The notes beneath the pieces were generated by a model. It did no database searches and was not told where the DNA came from. It saw only the letters and a list, made by a program, of their open reading frames with translations. Shown piece by piece: positions 32,142-42,321 of a DNA stretch of 64,000 bases. A program made the translations under genes and the position numbers. The stretch is from the NCBI RefSeq assembly GCF_000802305.1, contig NZ_JTDK01000027.1, positions 1 to 64,000 of the forward strand, in the 5' to 3' direction. The number at the start of each line of letters is the position of its first letter. Positions within the stretch are counted from its first letter, which is position 1. Source of the stretch: Microbacterium mangrovi (lineage in GTDB: Bacteria; Actinomycetota; Actinomycetes; Actinomycetales; Microbacteriaceae).

Positions 32142-33329
32142 ATGACCGAAGGGGCCGGCCGGGGCGACGGGATGCCGAACGGCTCCGTCGACCCCGGCTG
32201 GCCCATCCGGCGTCCGGCCGACCTCCCCGGCCCCACGACCTGGCAGACGGTGCGCCGCTCGCTGGTGTCCCGCGGGGCCCGCAGCTGGTATGTCGGCGGC
32301 GGCATCTCGCTGATCTGGCTGATCAGCCCCGGACAAGCCGTCCTGAGCGCGTCGGGCTCGTGGTGGGCGGCCGCGATCGGCATCGCCCTGCTCGTCGTCT
32401 ACGGGATCGCCTTTCTGCTGAGCGGACCGCTCGAGTGGGTGCTGCCGGCATCCGGCCGCATGCTCGTGGTCGGGGCCCTGTTCGTCCTGTCGCTGCTGCT
32501 GATGCCCTGGCTGGGCTGGCAGCTTCCGGGCATCTGGACCTATGTCGGCGTCGCCTGGGGCATGGCGGCGCTGCCGTGGCGGCCCACGTGGATCGGCATC
32601 GCGGGGATCACCGTGCTGGCCCTCGTGTGCGAGGCGGTCGCCCAGGGAGGGTTCGAGAACGCGCTGTGGGTGCCGGCGATCATCCTCTCGATCTCGCTGA
32701 TGATGGCCGCGTTCGCGCAGACGCAGGCGACCATGGCGCGCCTGCGGGCGACGCAGCGGCACGTGGAGGCCCTGGCCGCGGAGCGCGAGCGCGGGCGCGT
32801 GGCCCGCGACCTGCACGACATCCTCGGCCACTCCCTCACCGTGATCGCCGCCAAGTCCGAGCTCGGCGAGCGCCTCGTCGACATCGATCCGGAGCGTGCG
32901 AAGGGCGAGATGGCCGACGTCGCGAGCCTGGCCCGCGGCGCCCTCGCCGACGTGCGCGCCACGGTGGCCGGGTTCCGCGGGATGTCGGTGGGCGGCGAGC
33001 TGGCGGCGGTCCGGGTCGCGCTGGATGCCGCGGACATCGCCCTCGAGGCACCGGTCAACGCCGACGCGGTCGGCCCGGAGCACCGGGAACTCGCCGGCTG
33101 GGTGCTGCGCGAGGGCGTCACGAACGTGATCCGGCACGCGCGCGCCACCCGGTGCCGGGTGCGGCTGGATGCGGCGTCCGTCATCATCGATGACGACGGG
33201 ATCGGGCCGACCACCGGGTCGGGCGGGTCGGGGCTCACCGGCCTGCGCGAGCGGGTGGATGCCGCCGGCGGAACCATGTCGATCGGCCGCGGCGACCTCG
33301 GCGGATTCCGGCTGGAGGTGCGCCTGTGA
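32142..33329 (+). CDS. Sensor histidine kinase (DesK/NarX type)
   Basis: 395 aa. Five to six membrane helices between residues 50 and 200; HisKA_3 block ERGRVARDLHDILGHSLTVI with the phosphorylated His near residue 225; HATPase with LREGVTNVIRHARA and a shortened G box (GSGGSGLTGLRERV). It lacks a separate input domain. ATG 32142 is preferred over the GTG at 32133 because of its distance from the TAGGGT box. It overlaps the regulator (GTGA). Confidence 0.88.
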   Translation: MTEGAGRGDGMPNGSVDPGWPIRRPADLPGPTTWQTVRRSLVSRGARSWYVGGGISLIWLISPGQAVLSASGSWWAAAIGIALLVVYGIAFLLSGPLEWVLPASGRMLVVGALFVLSLLLMPWLGWQLPGIWTYVGVAWGMAALPWRPTWIGIAGITVLALVCEAVAQGGFENALWVPAIILSISLMMAAFAQTQATMARLRATQRHVEALAAERERGRVARDLHDILGHSLTVIAAKSELGERLVDIDPERAKGEMADVASLARGALADVRATVAGFRGMSVGGELAAVRVALDAADIALEAPVNADAVGPEHRELAGWVLREGVTNVIRHARATRCRVRLDAASVIIDDDGIGPTTGSGGSGLTGLRERVDAAGGTMSIGRGDLGGFRLEVRL

Positions 33330-33931
33330 TCCGCCTGCTGATCGCCGACGACCAGGCCCTGGTGCGCGGCGCGCTCGCGGCCCTGCTCGACCTCGAGCCC
33401 GACATCGACGTGGTGGCCCAGGTCGGTCGTGGCGACGAGGTCGCCGGTGCGGTGGCATCCTCGGCGGCCGACGTCGCGCTCCTCGACATCGAGATGCCGG
33501 GCCTCGACGGCATCGACGCGTGCGCCGAGGTGCGTCAGGCCGTGCCGGGATGCCGGGTGCTGATCGTGACGACGTTCGGCCGGCCGGGCTACCTCAAGCG
33601 GGCGATGCGGGCCGGGGCATCCGGTTTCGTCGTCAAAGACACCCCGGCCGCGCAGCTCGCCGACGCGGTGCGACGCGTGGCGCAGGGCCTGCGGGTCGTC
33701 GACCCGGTGCTGGCGGCCGAGTCGCTCGCGCAGGGCGACTCGCCCCTCACCGAGCGCGAGACCGACGTGCTCGCAGCCGCCCAGACCGGCGGCTCGGTCG
33801 CCGACATCGCGGGGATGCTGCATCTGTCGGAGGGCACTGTGCGCAACCACCTGTCGAGCGCGATCGGCAAGACCGGCGGCCGCAACCGGGCCGATGCCGC
33901 CCGCATCGCCGACGAGAACGGCTGGCTGTAG
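33326..33931 (+). CDS. Response regulator, NarL/FixJ family
   Basis: 201 aa. Receiver domain IRLLIADDQALVRGA, phosphoacceptor Asp in VALLDIEMPGLDG near residue 54, conserved Lys in GFVVKDTPA, and a C-terminal LuxR-type helix-turn-helix (LTERETDVLAAA, then EGTVRNHLSSAI). Partner of the adjacent kinase. It resembles DesR-like regulators that act on a neighbouring ABC operon. An inverted pair of family B repeats follows. Confidence 0.9.
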   Translation: MIRLLIADDQALVRGALAALLDLEPDIDVVAQVGRGDEVAGAVASSAADVALLDIEMPGLDGIDACAEVRQAVPGCRVLIVTTFGRPGYLKRAMRAGASGFVVKDTPAAQLADAVRRVAQGLRVVDPVLAAESLAQGDSPLTERETDVLAAAQTGGSVADIAGMLHLSEGTVRNHLSSAIGKTGGRNRADAARIADENGWL

Positions 33932-33950
33932 CGGTCCGTGTCCGCCCACT

Positions 33951-34039
33951 CGCTCGTTGAGCGAGCGAAGCGAGACGAAACGCGCGGTGCCCGGGCTCGT
34001 TGCGTTTCGTCTCAGTCGCTGCGCTCCTTCGCTCAACGA
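33951..34039. repeat. Inverted pair of family B repeats (terminator-like)
   Basis: One copy at 33951-33983 and a facing copy at 34002-34039, each about 33-38 bp, able to form a long hairpin between two convergent genes. It probably terminates both transcripts. Confidence 0.8.
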
Positions 34040-34085
34040 CCGGTGGAAAGTCGACTCGTTCGTTGAGCGGGAGGTGTCGTGGGGC

Positions 34086-34319
34086 TCAGGCCTCCGGGGG
34101 TGCGGGCGGGGCCGGAGGCGCCGGCGGCGCCGGAGGTGCCGGGGGTGCGGGACGGGTGCCGGTGGTCTGTCCGCCCTGCAGCCAGACCGTGTGCGCCTTC
34201 AGCGCGTGCAGCACGCCGAGCCGCACGGCCGCGTAGACGATGCCGAACAGGATCGCCGCCCCGATCAGCCAGAGCAGAAGCAGGATGAAGCCGCCGAACC
34301 CGAAACCCATCATGTGCAT
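34086..34319 (-). CDS. Small membrane protein with Pro-Ala tail
   Basis: 77 aa. One or two membrane segments (GFILLLLWLIGAAILFGIVYAAV) followed by a charged stretch and a C-terminal run of PAP triplets (six PPA repeats). ATG 34319 lies six bases after TAGGCT (minus strand 34331-34326), so it is likely leaderless. I do not recognise the family. The repetitive GGC/GGT codons of the tail are a possible site of length variation. Confidence 0.6.
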   Translation of the reverse strand: MHMMGFGFGGFILLLLWLIGAAILFGIVYAAVRLGVLHALKAHTVWLQGGQTTGTRPAPPAPPAPPAPPAPPAPPEA

Positions 34320-34325
34320 GCCCTG

Positions 34326-34331
34326 AGCCTA
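34326..34331 (-). promoter_or_regulatory. -10 box of the small membrane protein gene (leaderless)
   Basis: TAGGCT on the minus strand, followed by six bases and ATG 34319. Confidence 0.4.
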
Positions 34332-34350
34332 CGACGACCCGGGCGACCGC

Positions 34351-34459
34351 GCCGGACCGTACCGAATGCAGGATCGATCGGCATCCGGCGTGACGCGATC
34401 CGCATGAATACGCGGTCCCCTCCCCGCGCGCACCGAGCTCATCCTGCATCCGGTCCGGC
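34351..34459. repeat. Long inverted repeat, possible small non-autonomous element
   Basis: Arms GCCGGACCG + ATGCAGGAT at 34351-34374 (with a 6-bp insertion between the two blocks) and their complement at 34441-34459, enclosing 66 bp. No gene lies in the 160-bp gap. Confidence 0.5.
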
Positions 34460-34479
34460 CGATCGCGCTCACGTGACCC

Positions 34480-34866
34480 TCAGTCGGCGAGGCCGAAGGC
34501 CGCCAGCTCGGCGGGGTCCAGCATCCGGGATCGGATGAGGAACCGCAGTCCCGTGGGGGCCTCCACCGAGAACCCCGCGCCGCGACCGGGCACGACGTCG
34601 ATGGTGAGGTGCGTGTACTTCCAGTACTCGAACTGCGACTGCGACATGTACACCTCGATCGGATCGAGGCCGGTGACGTCGAGGGCGCCGAGCCGCACGT
34701 CGCCGGGGCCGGTGACGAACATCCCGACCGGATAGCACATGGGTGCGCTGCCGTCGCAGCATCCTCCGGACTGGTGGAACATCAGCGGACCGTGCTGGTC
34801 CGTGAGCCGGCGCAGCAGTTCGGCGGCGGCATCCGTCACCGCGACCCGCTCGTACGCGTCCGTCAT
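34480..34866 (-). CDS. DUF779 protein
   Basis: 128 aa. The motif GGCCDGSAPMCYPVGMF with its paired cysteines is diagnostic of DUF779, whose genes lie next to ExaC-type aldehyde dehydrogenases. The cysteines suggest a metal or redox role, not established. ATG 34866 is preceded by GGAGGAGAG. It is the second gene of an operon with the aldehyde dehydrogenase 85 bp upstream. Confidence 0.9.
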   Translation of the reverse strand: MTDAYERVAVTDAAAELLRRLTDQHGPLMFHQSGGCCDGSAPMCYPVGMFVTGPGDVRLGALDVTGLDPIEVYMSQSQFEYWKYTHLTIDVVPGRGAGFSVEAPTGLRFLIRSRMLDPAELAAFGLAD

Positions 34867-34951
34867 CTCTCCTCCTTCGTCGCCCGACCCGGGCGGCGGC
34901 CATCGCTGGGGACGATGCCCGCCGCCCTCCCCCGTCTCCGGAGGGCCCCGA

Positions 34952-36502
<1,551 letters not shown>

Positions 36503-36563
36503 GGTGTCTCCTTCGACGGTGCGGCTCTGGGCGCCGCGTTTTCCCTGACGCTAGGCCGGGCCA

Positions 36564-36583
36564 CGTTGCATCGAGTTGCAACG
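36564..36583. promoter_or_regulatory. Palindrome CGTTGCA-N6-TGCAACG upstream of the aldehyde dehydrogenase
   Basis: Perfect 7-bp inverted repeat between the regulator stop (36601) and the aldehyde dehydrogenase start (36502). Its place fits an activator or repressor site for the adjacent GAF-domain regulator. Confidence 0.5.
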
Positions 36584-36600
36584 GCGGCCGGATGCCGGGA

Positions 36601-37932
36601 TCAGGCGTCGGCGGCGAGGCGTTCGATGCGCGCGACGAGCGCGGCGCGCTTCGGCGAGCGCGCCGGCAGCATGCTCAGGCACAGGCGCAGCAGCTCCTCG
36701 TCGTCCGCTCCCGCCTCGGTGTCGGCGTAGGCGAGCAGCACGTCGAGGGACGCCTCGGCCATCAGCGCCTCGCGCAGCGCGGTGCGCACCAGATCGCGGA
36801 ACTCCTCCACGCCGGGCGCGGCGGATGCCGGCAGCACGTCGCCCCGGTAGGCGGCCAGTGCCACGCGGTGGGCGCCCCGGTCGAGCAGGCCGAGCACCTC
36901 GTGCGCGTCGGAGACGAGCGGGGCGCCCAGCCGGTACGGGCGGGACGCGGGCGCGAGGTGCGGCGCGTGCCGATCGAGCACCTTGCGAAGGCGCACCATC
37001 TCGGCGCGCAGGGTGACCGTCGCCGGCTCCCCGTACACGAGTTCGCTCAGCCGCTCGGCGGAGAGGCCTTCGGGGTGCGTGGCGAGCACGAGCAGCAGTT
37101 CGGTGTGCCGGGCGCCGAGCTCGGCGACGGTCTCCGTCCCCTCGCCGGTGACCTCCAGCAGGGCCCGGTCGCGGCCCAGCACCCGCAGCGACGCCCGAGC
37201 CGATTCGGGTGCGGACGCGGACCGGCGCGGGGCGCGGCGGGCGGGCTGTTCGGCGCGCGCCCGGATGCGGGCGAGCAGCAGCTCCCCCTCGACGGCGCGG
37301 GCGGTGGCATCCACCAGCAGTTGCGCCTGCGGGGTGACCACGGGGTCTCCGCCGGTCACGTCGATGACGCCGAGGATGCGGCGGGTCTCCGGATCGTGGA
37401 CCGGCGCCGCCGTGCACGACCACGGCTGCACCAGTCGGTTGAAGTGCTCGGCGCCGCGGATCTGCACGGATCGGTCCAGGCGCAGTGCGGTTCCCGGTGC
37501 CGCCGTGCCGACGGCATCCTCCGCCCAGGACGCCCCCGGCACGAATCCCATATCGCCGGTGAGGGCCCGCACATGGCGGTCGCCCTCCACCCAGAGCAGC
37601 CGCCCGGCGGCATCCCCCACAGCGACGACGACGCCGGACTCGTCGGACTCCCCCGGAATGATGAGGCCGCGGATCATGTCGATCACGCCGGCCAGCGGAT
37701 GCTCGCGGCGCAGCCGCTCGAGCTCGTCCGGATCGAGGGCGAGCGGCGGCAGCGCCTCCACGCCGACGAGGTTGTCGACCGAGCGGCGCCAGCTGTCGCG
37801 CACGATCCCGCGCACGTCGCGCACGCGCGGGTCGCCCCGGTTGCCGCTGACGAACTCCTCGTGGGCGCGCTCGATCAGCAGGCGGGAGGCATCCGGCGAT
37901 GCTCCGCGTCTCGGCATCCACGGCGAGGACAT
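36601..37932 (-). CDS. GAF-domain transcriptional regulator of the aldehyde dehydrogenase operon
   Basis: 443 aa. N-terminal part like AcoR (ERAHEEFVSGNRGDPRVRDV, then SWRRSVDNLVG), a GAF domain with TAAPGTALRLDRSVQI and HFNRLVQPWSCTAAPVHDP, and a conserved ILGVIDVTGGD. Instead of a sigma-54 ATPase domain the C-terminal 170 residues look like a winged-helix or helical output (LLVLATHPEGLSAERLSELV, then AEMVRLRKVL). Actinobacteria often pair such a regulator with ExaC-type dehydrogenase and DUF779. It is expected to sense an alcohol, aldehyde or acetoin-type inducer. Confidence 0.82.
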   Translation of the reverse strand: MSSPWMPRRGASPDASRLLIERAHEEFVSGNRGDPRVRDVRGIVRDSWRRSVDNLVGVEALPPLALDPDELERLRREHPLAGVIDMIRGLIIPGESDESGVVVAVGDAAGRLLWVEGDRHVRALTGDMGFVPGASWAEDAVGTAAPGTALRLDRSVQIRGAEHFNRLVQPWSCTAAPVHDPETRRILGVIDVTGGDPVVTPQAQLLVDATARAVEGELLLARIRARAEQPARRAPRRSASAPESARASLRVLGRDRALLEVTGEGTETVAELGARHTELLLVLATHPEGLSAERLSELVYGEPATVTLRAEMVRLRKVLDRHAPHLAPASRPYRLGAPLVSDAHEVLGLLDRGAHRVALAAYRGDVLPASAAPGVEEFRDLVRTALREALMAEASLDVLLAYADTEAGADDEELLRLCLSMLPARSPKRAALVARIERLAADA

Positions 37933-37968
37933 GCGGCTCCGATCCGGGTGAACGGTGCTGCGCTCAGT

Positions 37969-38313
37969 CTAGGTCCGGGCGGGAGTGATGGTCAGGTTCT
38001 CGGACGCCCAGGCGCCGAGCTTGCGCAGCACCGGCATGAGCTCGCAACCGGCGGAGGTCAACGAGTAGGTGACCGAGACGGGCGGACCGGGCTCGACCTC
38101 GCGCACGATGAGCCCGGCGTCGGCCAGTTCGGTGAGCCGGTCGGACAGCATCGCGTCGCTGATGCCGACGACGGCACGGCGCAGCGCCGCGAAGGAGATG
38201 GGGCCGGCGCCGAGCACCTCGAGGATCATCCCGTTCCAGCGCTTGCCGAGGATCGAGAATGCCAGCGAGATCGCACCGTCGCAGGTGCGCTCCGCGTCGT
38301 CCGTCTCGTCCAT
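37969..38313 (-). CDS. HxlR-family winged-helix regulator
   Basis: 114 aa. DGAISLAFSILGKRWNGMIL is the first helix of HxlR proteins, with the cysteine at residue 11 (ERTCDGA) in the position used for redox or electrophile sensing in YodB/QorR-like members. FAALRRAVVGISDAMLSDRL contains the recognition helix. It is divergent from an azoreductase gene, the usual target of such quinone/diamide-responsive repressors. ATG 38313 follows TAGACT (minus strand 38325-38320) at leaderless distance. Confidence 0.88.
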   Translation of the reverse strand: MDETDDAERTCDGAISLAFSILGKRWNGMILEVLGAGPISFAALRRAVVGISDAMLSDRLTELADAGLIVREVEPGPPVSVTYSLTSAGCELMPVLRKLGAWASENLTITPART

Positions 38314-38319
38314 CGCCCC

Positions 38320-38325
38320 AGTCTA
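38320..38325 (-). promoter_or_regulatory. -10 box of the HxlR gene (leaderless)
   Basis: TAGACT on the minus strand, six bases before ATG 38313, in the 74-bp divergent promoter region shared with the azoreductase. Confidence 0.4.
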
Positions 38326-38387
38326 CTCGTGCTACGCTCTCCAGAGCCGCTATCTTTTTCTTAGTGACTCTCAAGACAGGAGCAACT

Positions 38388-39047
38388 ATGACCCTCTTCC
38401 GCCTGGATGCCAGCATCCTGCCCGCATTCTCCGCCAGCCGCGCGCTCGGCGACATCGTCGAGTCCGAGTGGACCGCGGCGCACCCCGACGAGACGATCGT
38501 GCGCCACGACCTGTCGGTCGACCCCGTCGACGCCGGCGCCTGGCCCGCCGCCGTCACCGCCGGCATGACTCCCGAAGACCAGCGCACCGACGCCCAGCGC
38601 GCCGCCGTGGCGCAGGCCTCCGCCCTCGCCGACCAGCTGGTCGAGGCCGACGCCCTCCTGTTCACCGTGCCCCTCTACAACTACGGCGTCTCGCAGCACT
38701 TCAAGACGTGGTTCGACCTCGTCTACACCGACGCGCGCACCAACCCGCAGGGCACTGCTCTGCAGGGCAAGCCCGCGGTGCTCGTCACCGTCCTCGGCGG
38801 CAACTACTCCGACGGCACGCCCAAGGAGGGCTGGGACCACTCGACCGGCTGGCTGCGCCGCGTGCTCGAAGACGTGTGGGGCCTGGACCTCACCGTCGTG
38901 CAGCGGCAGTTCACGCTGGTCGGCGTGAACCCGGCCCTGGACCAGTTCGCCGACGTCGCCGCCGAGCTCAAGACCGCCGCCGAAGCCGAGGCCCACATCG
39001 CCGGCCGCCGCCTCGCCGAGGTCGTCAAGGAACTCGCCGCCGCCTGA
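38388..39047 (+). CDS. azoR: FMN-dependent NADH-azoreductase / quinone reductase
   Basis: 219 aa, flavodoxin-like fold. LFRLDASILPAFSASRALGD is the phosphate-binding N-terminal loop, FTVPLYNYGVSQHFKTWFDL the FMN-contact segment, and VTVLGGNYSDGTPKEGWDH the active-site region of AzoR. It reduces azo dyes and quinones by two electrons. ACAGGAGC lies upstream of ATG 38388. Divergent from the HxlR regulator, which probably represses it until electrophiles appear. Family A repeats follow. Confidence 0.9.
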   Translation: MTLFRLDASILPAFSASRALGDIVESEWTAAHPDETIVRHDLSVDPVDAGAWPAAVTAGMTPEDQRTDAQRAAVAQASALADQLVEADALLFTVPLYNYGVSQHFKTWFDLVYTDARTNPQGTALQGKPAVLVTVLGGNYSDGTPKEGWDHSTGWLRRVLEDVWGLDLTVVQRQFTLVGVNPALDQFADVAAELKTAAEAEAHIAGRRLAEVVKELAAA

Positions 39048-39059
39048 CCCCCGGCCTTG

Positions 39060-39124
39060 CGCCCTGAGCCTGTCGAAGGGCATCCACCTCCGGGTTGTCT
39101 TGCCCTTCGACAGGCTCAGGGCGC
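39060..39124. repeat. Inverted pair of family A repeats after azoR (terminator-like)
   Basis: Copies at 39060-39082 and 39101-39124 in opposite orientation form a 22-bp stem with an 18-base loop, 13 bp after the azoR stop. The rest of the 186-bp gap before the SDR gene holds no gene. Confidence 0.85.
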
Positions 39125-39233
39125 TCTGTTCCGGCGCGGCATTGTGCCTCCCGGTCCGCCGCGGTGCAACCCCCTTCGTGTTCCCACGGGTCCCTGCGAC
39201 GGTGGGGATCCGGAACGAGGGACGGAGCGGACG

Positions 39234-40280
39234 ATGGCGCGTGGCGTGGCGGTGGTGACCGGCGGCTCGGCAGGACTCGGGCGGGCGATCGTCCGCGAAC
39301 TCGCGGTCCGCGGGTGGGATGTCGCGGTGCTCGCGCGCGGTCAGGACGGGGTGGATGCCGCAGCCGCCGACGTGCAGAACACCGGCAGCCGGTCGCTGGC
39401 GGTGTCCGTCGACGTCACCGACCGGGAAGCCCTCGAGAATGCCGCCACGCGGGTGGAGGACGAGCTCGGCCCCATCGACCTCTGGGTGAACAACGCCATG
39501 TCCGGGGTGTTCGCCGAGTTCATGGACACCGATCCCGCCGACTTCGAACGAGCGACCGCGGTGGACTACTTCGGGTTCGTCAACGGCACCCGGGCGGCGC
39601 TGGCCCGCATGATCCCGCGGGATCGCGGCCACGTCATCCAGGTGGGGTCGGGCCTCGCGCATCGCGGCATCCCGCTGCAGGCCGCGTACTGCGGCGCCAA
39701 GCACGCCATCCAGGGTTTCACCGAGTCGGTGCGCACCGAACTCATGCACGAGGGACACCACGTGCACATCTCGCAGGTCGACATGCCCGCGCTGAACACC
39801 CGGCAGTTCGACTGGGTGAAGTCGGAGCTTCCGCAGCATCCCCAGCCCCTGCCGCCGATCTTCGAACCCGAGGTCGGCGCGCGCGCCGTCGCGGATGTCG
39901 CCGACCGCCCGCGCCCACGCACCTGGGTGGGCGAGTCCACCGTCATCGCGATCATGGGCAACCGCCTGTGGGGTTCGTTCTGGGACTGGTACGTGTCGAA
40001 GACCGCCTACGCCGGGCAGCAGGCACCGGACATCACCGCCCCGATGCTGCCGCCGAACCTCTATGAGCCGGTGCCCGGCGATCACGGCGCGCACGGCGAC
40101 TTCGACGGACGATCCCTCGCCTGGACGCCGCAGACCTGGGCGATCGGCCACCGCCGGACCCTGGCGATGGGCACCGCGGCCGCGGGCGTCGCCGCCGTCG
40201 TCTGGGTCGCCGGCGTCGCGGGTGCGCTGAGCCGGCGCCGGCATCCGCGGAGTCTGCGCGAGCGCATCCTGCGGCGCTGA
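39234..40280 (+). CDS. SDR-family oxidoreductase with C-terminal membrane helix
   Basis: 348 aa. Rossmann motif TGGSAGLGRAI near residue 10, NNAMSG near 85, catalytic Ser in QVGSGLAHRG and Tyr-Lys in YCGAK near 146-150. After the SDR fold (about 250 residues) there is an extension with a hydrophobic segment (MGTAAAGVAAVVWVAGVAGAL) and a basic tail. This long SDR form recurs in soil bacteria near stress genes. ATG 39234 has GAGGGACGGAG upstream. Dps follows 29 bp later on the same strand. Confidence 0.87.
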   Translation: MARGVAVVTGGSAGLGRAIVRELAVRGWDVAVLARGQDGVDAAAADVQNTGSRSLAVSVDVTDREALENAATRVEDELGPIDLWVNNAMSGVFAEFMDTDPADFERATAVDYFGFVNGTRAALARMIPRDRGHVIQVGSGLAHRGIPLQAAYCGAKHAIQGFTESVRTELMHEGHHVHISQVDMPALNTRQFDWVKSELPQHPQPLPPIFEPEVGARAVADVADRPRPRTWVGESTVIAIMGNRLWGSFWDWYVSKTAYAGQQAPDITAPMLPPNLYEPVPGDHGAHGDFDGRSLAWTPQTWAIGHRRTLAMGTAAAGVAAVVWVAGVAGALSRRRHPRSLRERILRR

Positions 40281-40309
40281 ACCCCGACCCCACCGAACAG
40301 GAGGAGACA

Positions 40310-40873
40310 ATGGCGAAGAACAAGAAGGACGACGGATCCCCCCAGCCCCGCCGCCGCCGGGCGGCGCGTGGCGGAACCGGCGCACAGCTCACTCCGCGCC
40401 GGGAGGGCGAACGCGGGTTCACGGCATCCCAGGAGCTCAGCGACGACCTGCAACGGGTGCTCGTCGATCTCCTCGAGCTCTCGCTGCAGGGCAAGCAGGC
40501 ACACTGGAACGTCGTGGGCACGAACTTCCGCGACACCCACCTTCAGCTCGACGAGATCATCGCTGCGGCGCGCACGTTCTCGGACACGGTCGCCGAGCGC
40601 ATGCGCTCCCTGCACGCGCTGCCCGACGGACGCAGCGACGTCATCGCGCAGACGACGACGCTCCCGGAGTTCCCGCAGGGCGAGATCCGCACCACGGAGG
40701 TCATCGACCTCATGACCGAGCGCCTCGACGACGTCGCCGCCACCTGCCGCGAGGTGCACGAGGCGGTCGACAACGAGGATCCGACGAGTGCCGACATCCT
40801 GCACGGCATCCTGCAGCGCCTCGAGCAGCTGTCGTGGATGGTCAGCGCGGAGAACCGGAAAGCCCGCCCCTGA
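40310..40873 (+). CDS. dps: Dps-family ferritin-like DNA-protecting protein
   Basis: 187 aa. The core has LSLQGKQAHWNVVGTNFRDTHLQLDEI (ferroxidase His/Asp/Glu at the dimer interface, about residues 62-82) and SDTVAERM. A basic 40-residue N-terminal tail (KNKKDDGSPQPRRRRAARGG) is longer than in Escherichia coli Dps and fits DNA binding. Dps dodecamers oxidise and store iron and shield DNA from peroxide. AGGAGGAGA precedes ATG 40310. It converges with the glycosyltransferase-like gene eight bases away. Confidence 0.92.
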   Translation: MAKNKKDDGSPQPRRRRAARGGTGAQLTPRREGERGFTASQELSDDLQRVLVDLLELSLQGKQAHWNVVGTNFRDTHLQLDEIIAAARTFSDTVAERMRSLHALPDGRSDVIAQTTTLPEFPQGEIRTTEVIDLMTERLDDVAATCREVHEAVDNEDPTSADILHGILQRLEQLSWMVSAENRKARP

Positions 40874-40881
40874 CTCGCCCG

Positions 40882-42321
40882 TCAGGCGGTGCGGGCGGGA
40901 CGCCGGAGAGGGTCCTGGTACAGCGCCGGGGTGAGCGTGATGTCGCTGTGGTCGTCGGCCCACGTGTGCTGACCGCGCCCGGCGCGGACCTTGCGCGTGG
41001 CGAGGATCACCTTCGTCAGCGGAGTCCCGACGGCGAGCGCGACCGAGCCCGAGAGGGTGCGGTCGTAGTCGCCGAGCACGCTCTTGCGCTGCCAGGCCTC
41101 GTGGAGCGCTCCGCCGCGCGGCGCCGGCACGTGCCGCGCGGCGAGCTCCCCCCGGCGACGGCGGGCGACCAGCCGCTGCGCCTGGGCCCACCACGTCGAG
41201 TCGATCTCGCGGTGGAAGTAGTTCTGCTCCCGCCAGGTGGCGGACGGATGCTTGAACCGCCGCGCGATGACGTCCTCCGCCGTGCCGAGCACGCCGGACC
41301 CCGCGAACACCGTGTTCAGGTTCGTCTTCTTGATCCCGAACGTGTCCAGGGCGATCACCGGCACGCCGAGCGCCATCGCCTCGATGGCCGCGGTCGAGCT
41401 CACGGTGACGAGTCCCTCGGCGCACGCGAGCGCCTCGCGCATCGGCGCGTGCGAGAAGACCAGGTTGGGCGGCGGGTCCTGGATGAGGTCCTCGTAGCTG
41501 TCGCGTTCGAAGTGCGTCTCCTCCTCGCCGGCCGTGCGGCTGGCGCGCAGCTTCACGACGACGCGGCGGGTCGGGTCGGCGCGCGCGGCATCCACCAGGA
41601 TGCGGGCGAGCTGTTCGCGCTCCTCCCGCTCCCGCGGGATGAGGGCCTGTGCAGCGAACACGAGGTCGGTCCCGTGCGGCTTCGCCCAGCCGCCGGGCGG
41701 TTCGACGTGCTTGGGGAGGGATGCCGGCTGCTCCGGATGCGCGGGCGCCGCGTGCGGCAGGTCGACCGGCCGGGCGTGCTCGCGGTGTGCGAACGGGAGG
41801 GTGGCGAGGCCGAGCTCCATCGACAGGCCGAGCCGGTCGTACAGCTCGGCGAACGCGCGCTTCTCGCGCCGCGAGTGCACGACGAAGAGGTCGGCGTTCG
41901 TGCGATAGGTGGCGGCGCCGCGCTGGGCGGGGATGGAGATCCCCGGCAGCCCGACGACGACCACCGGCCGTGGCCGGACGTGATCGATCTCGCGCTGCAG
42001 CAGCCGCACGAGCGGGCCGCGGGCCGAGAGCACGACCACGTCGGGGCGCACCTCCTCGACCCAGCGTCGCACCTCGCCGAACTCGATCCGGCTGACATCC
42101 TCGGCCGCGACGCCGGTCCCGGCGAGCGCCTTGCGCTGCTGGTCCTCGCTGACGGTGAGCGGGGTCTGGACGATGGCGAGATGCCGTGACACGTCCGGCA
42201 CCGACCCGATCAGGGCTGCCGCCCATTTCACGAACGAGTCGGCGTCGGCGAAGCCCGCGACCTTCAGCTGCCGGCCCGCGGCATCCTGGGTCCCGGTCGC
42301 CACGGCATCCCCCCGCGTCAC
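40882..42321 (-). CDS. DUF6716 putative glycosyltransferase
   Basis: 479 aa. GT-B-like organisation: an N-terminal half ending in VVVVGLPGISIPAQRGA and a C-terminal half with KPHGTDLVFAAQALIP, VFSHAPMREALACAEGLVTVSS and EAMALGVPVIALDTFGIK, the donor-binding pattern of capsule-type glycosyltransferases. It resembles the DUF6716 proteins found next to sialic-acid-type genes in Microbacteriaceae. GTG 42321 overlaps the neuB stop, so it belongs to the same operon. The linkage it makes is unknown. Confidence 0.75.
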   Translation of the reverse strand: MTRGDAVATGTQDAAGRQLKVAGFADADSFVKWAAALIGSVPDVSRHLAIVQTPLTVSEDQQRKALAGTGVAAEDVSRIEFGEVRRWVEEVRPDVVVLSARGPLVRLLQREIDHVRPRPVVVVGLPGISIPAQRGAATYRTNADLFVVHSRREKRAFAELYDRLGLSMELGLATLPFAHREHARPVDLPHAAPAHPEQPASLPKHVEPPGGWAKPHGTDLVFAAQALIPREREEREQLARILVDAARADPTRRVVVKLRASRTAGEEETHFERDSYEDLIQDPPPNLVFSHAPMREALACAEGLVTVSSTAAIEAMALGVPVIALDTFGIKKTNLNTVFAGSGVLGTAEDVIARRFKHPSATWREQNYFHREIDSTWWAQAQRLVARRRRGELAARHVPAPRGGALHEAWQRKSVLGDYDRTLSGSVALAVGTPLTKVILATRKVRAGRGQHTWADDHSDITLTPALYQDPLRRPARTA

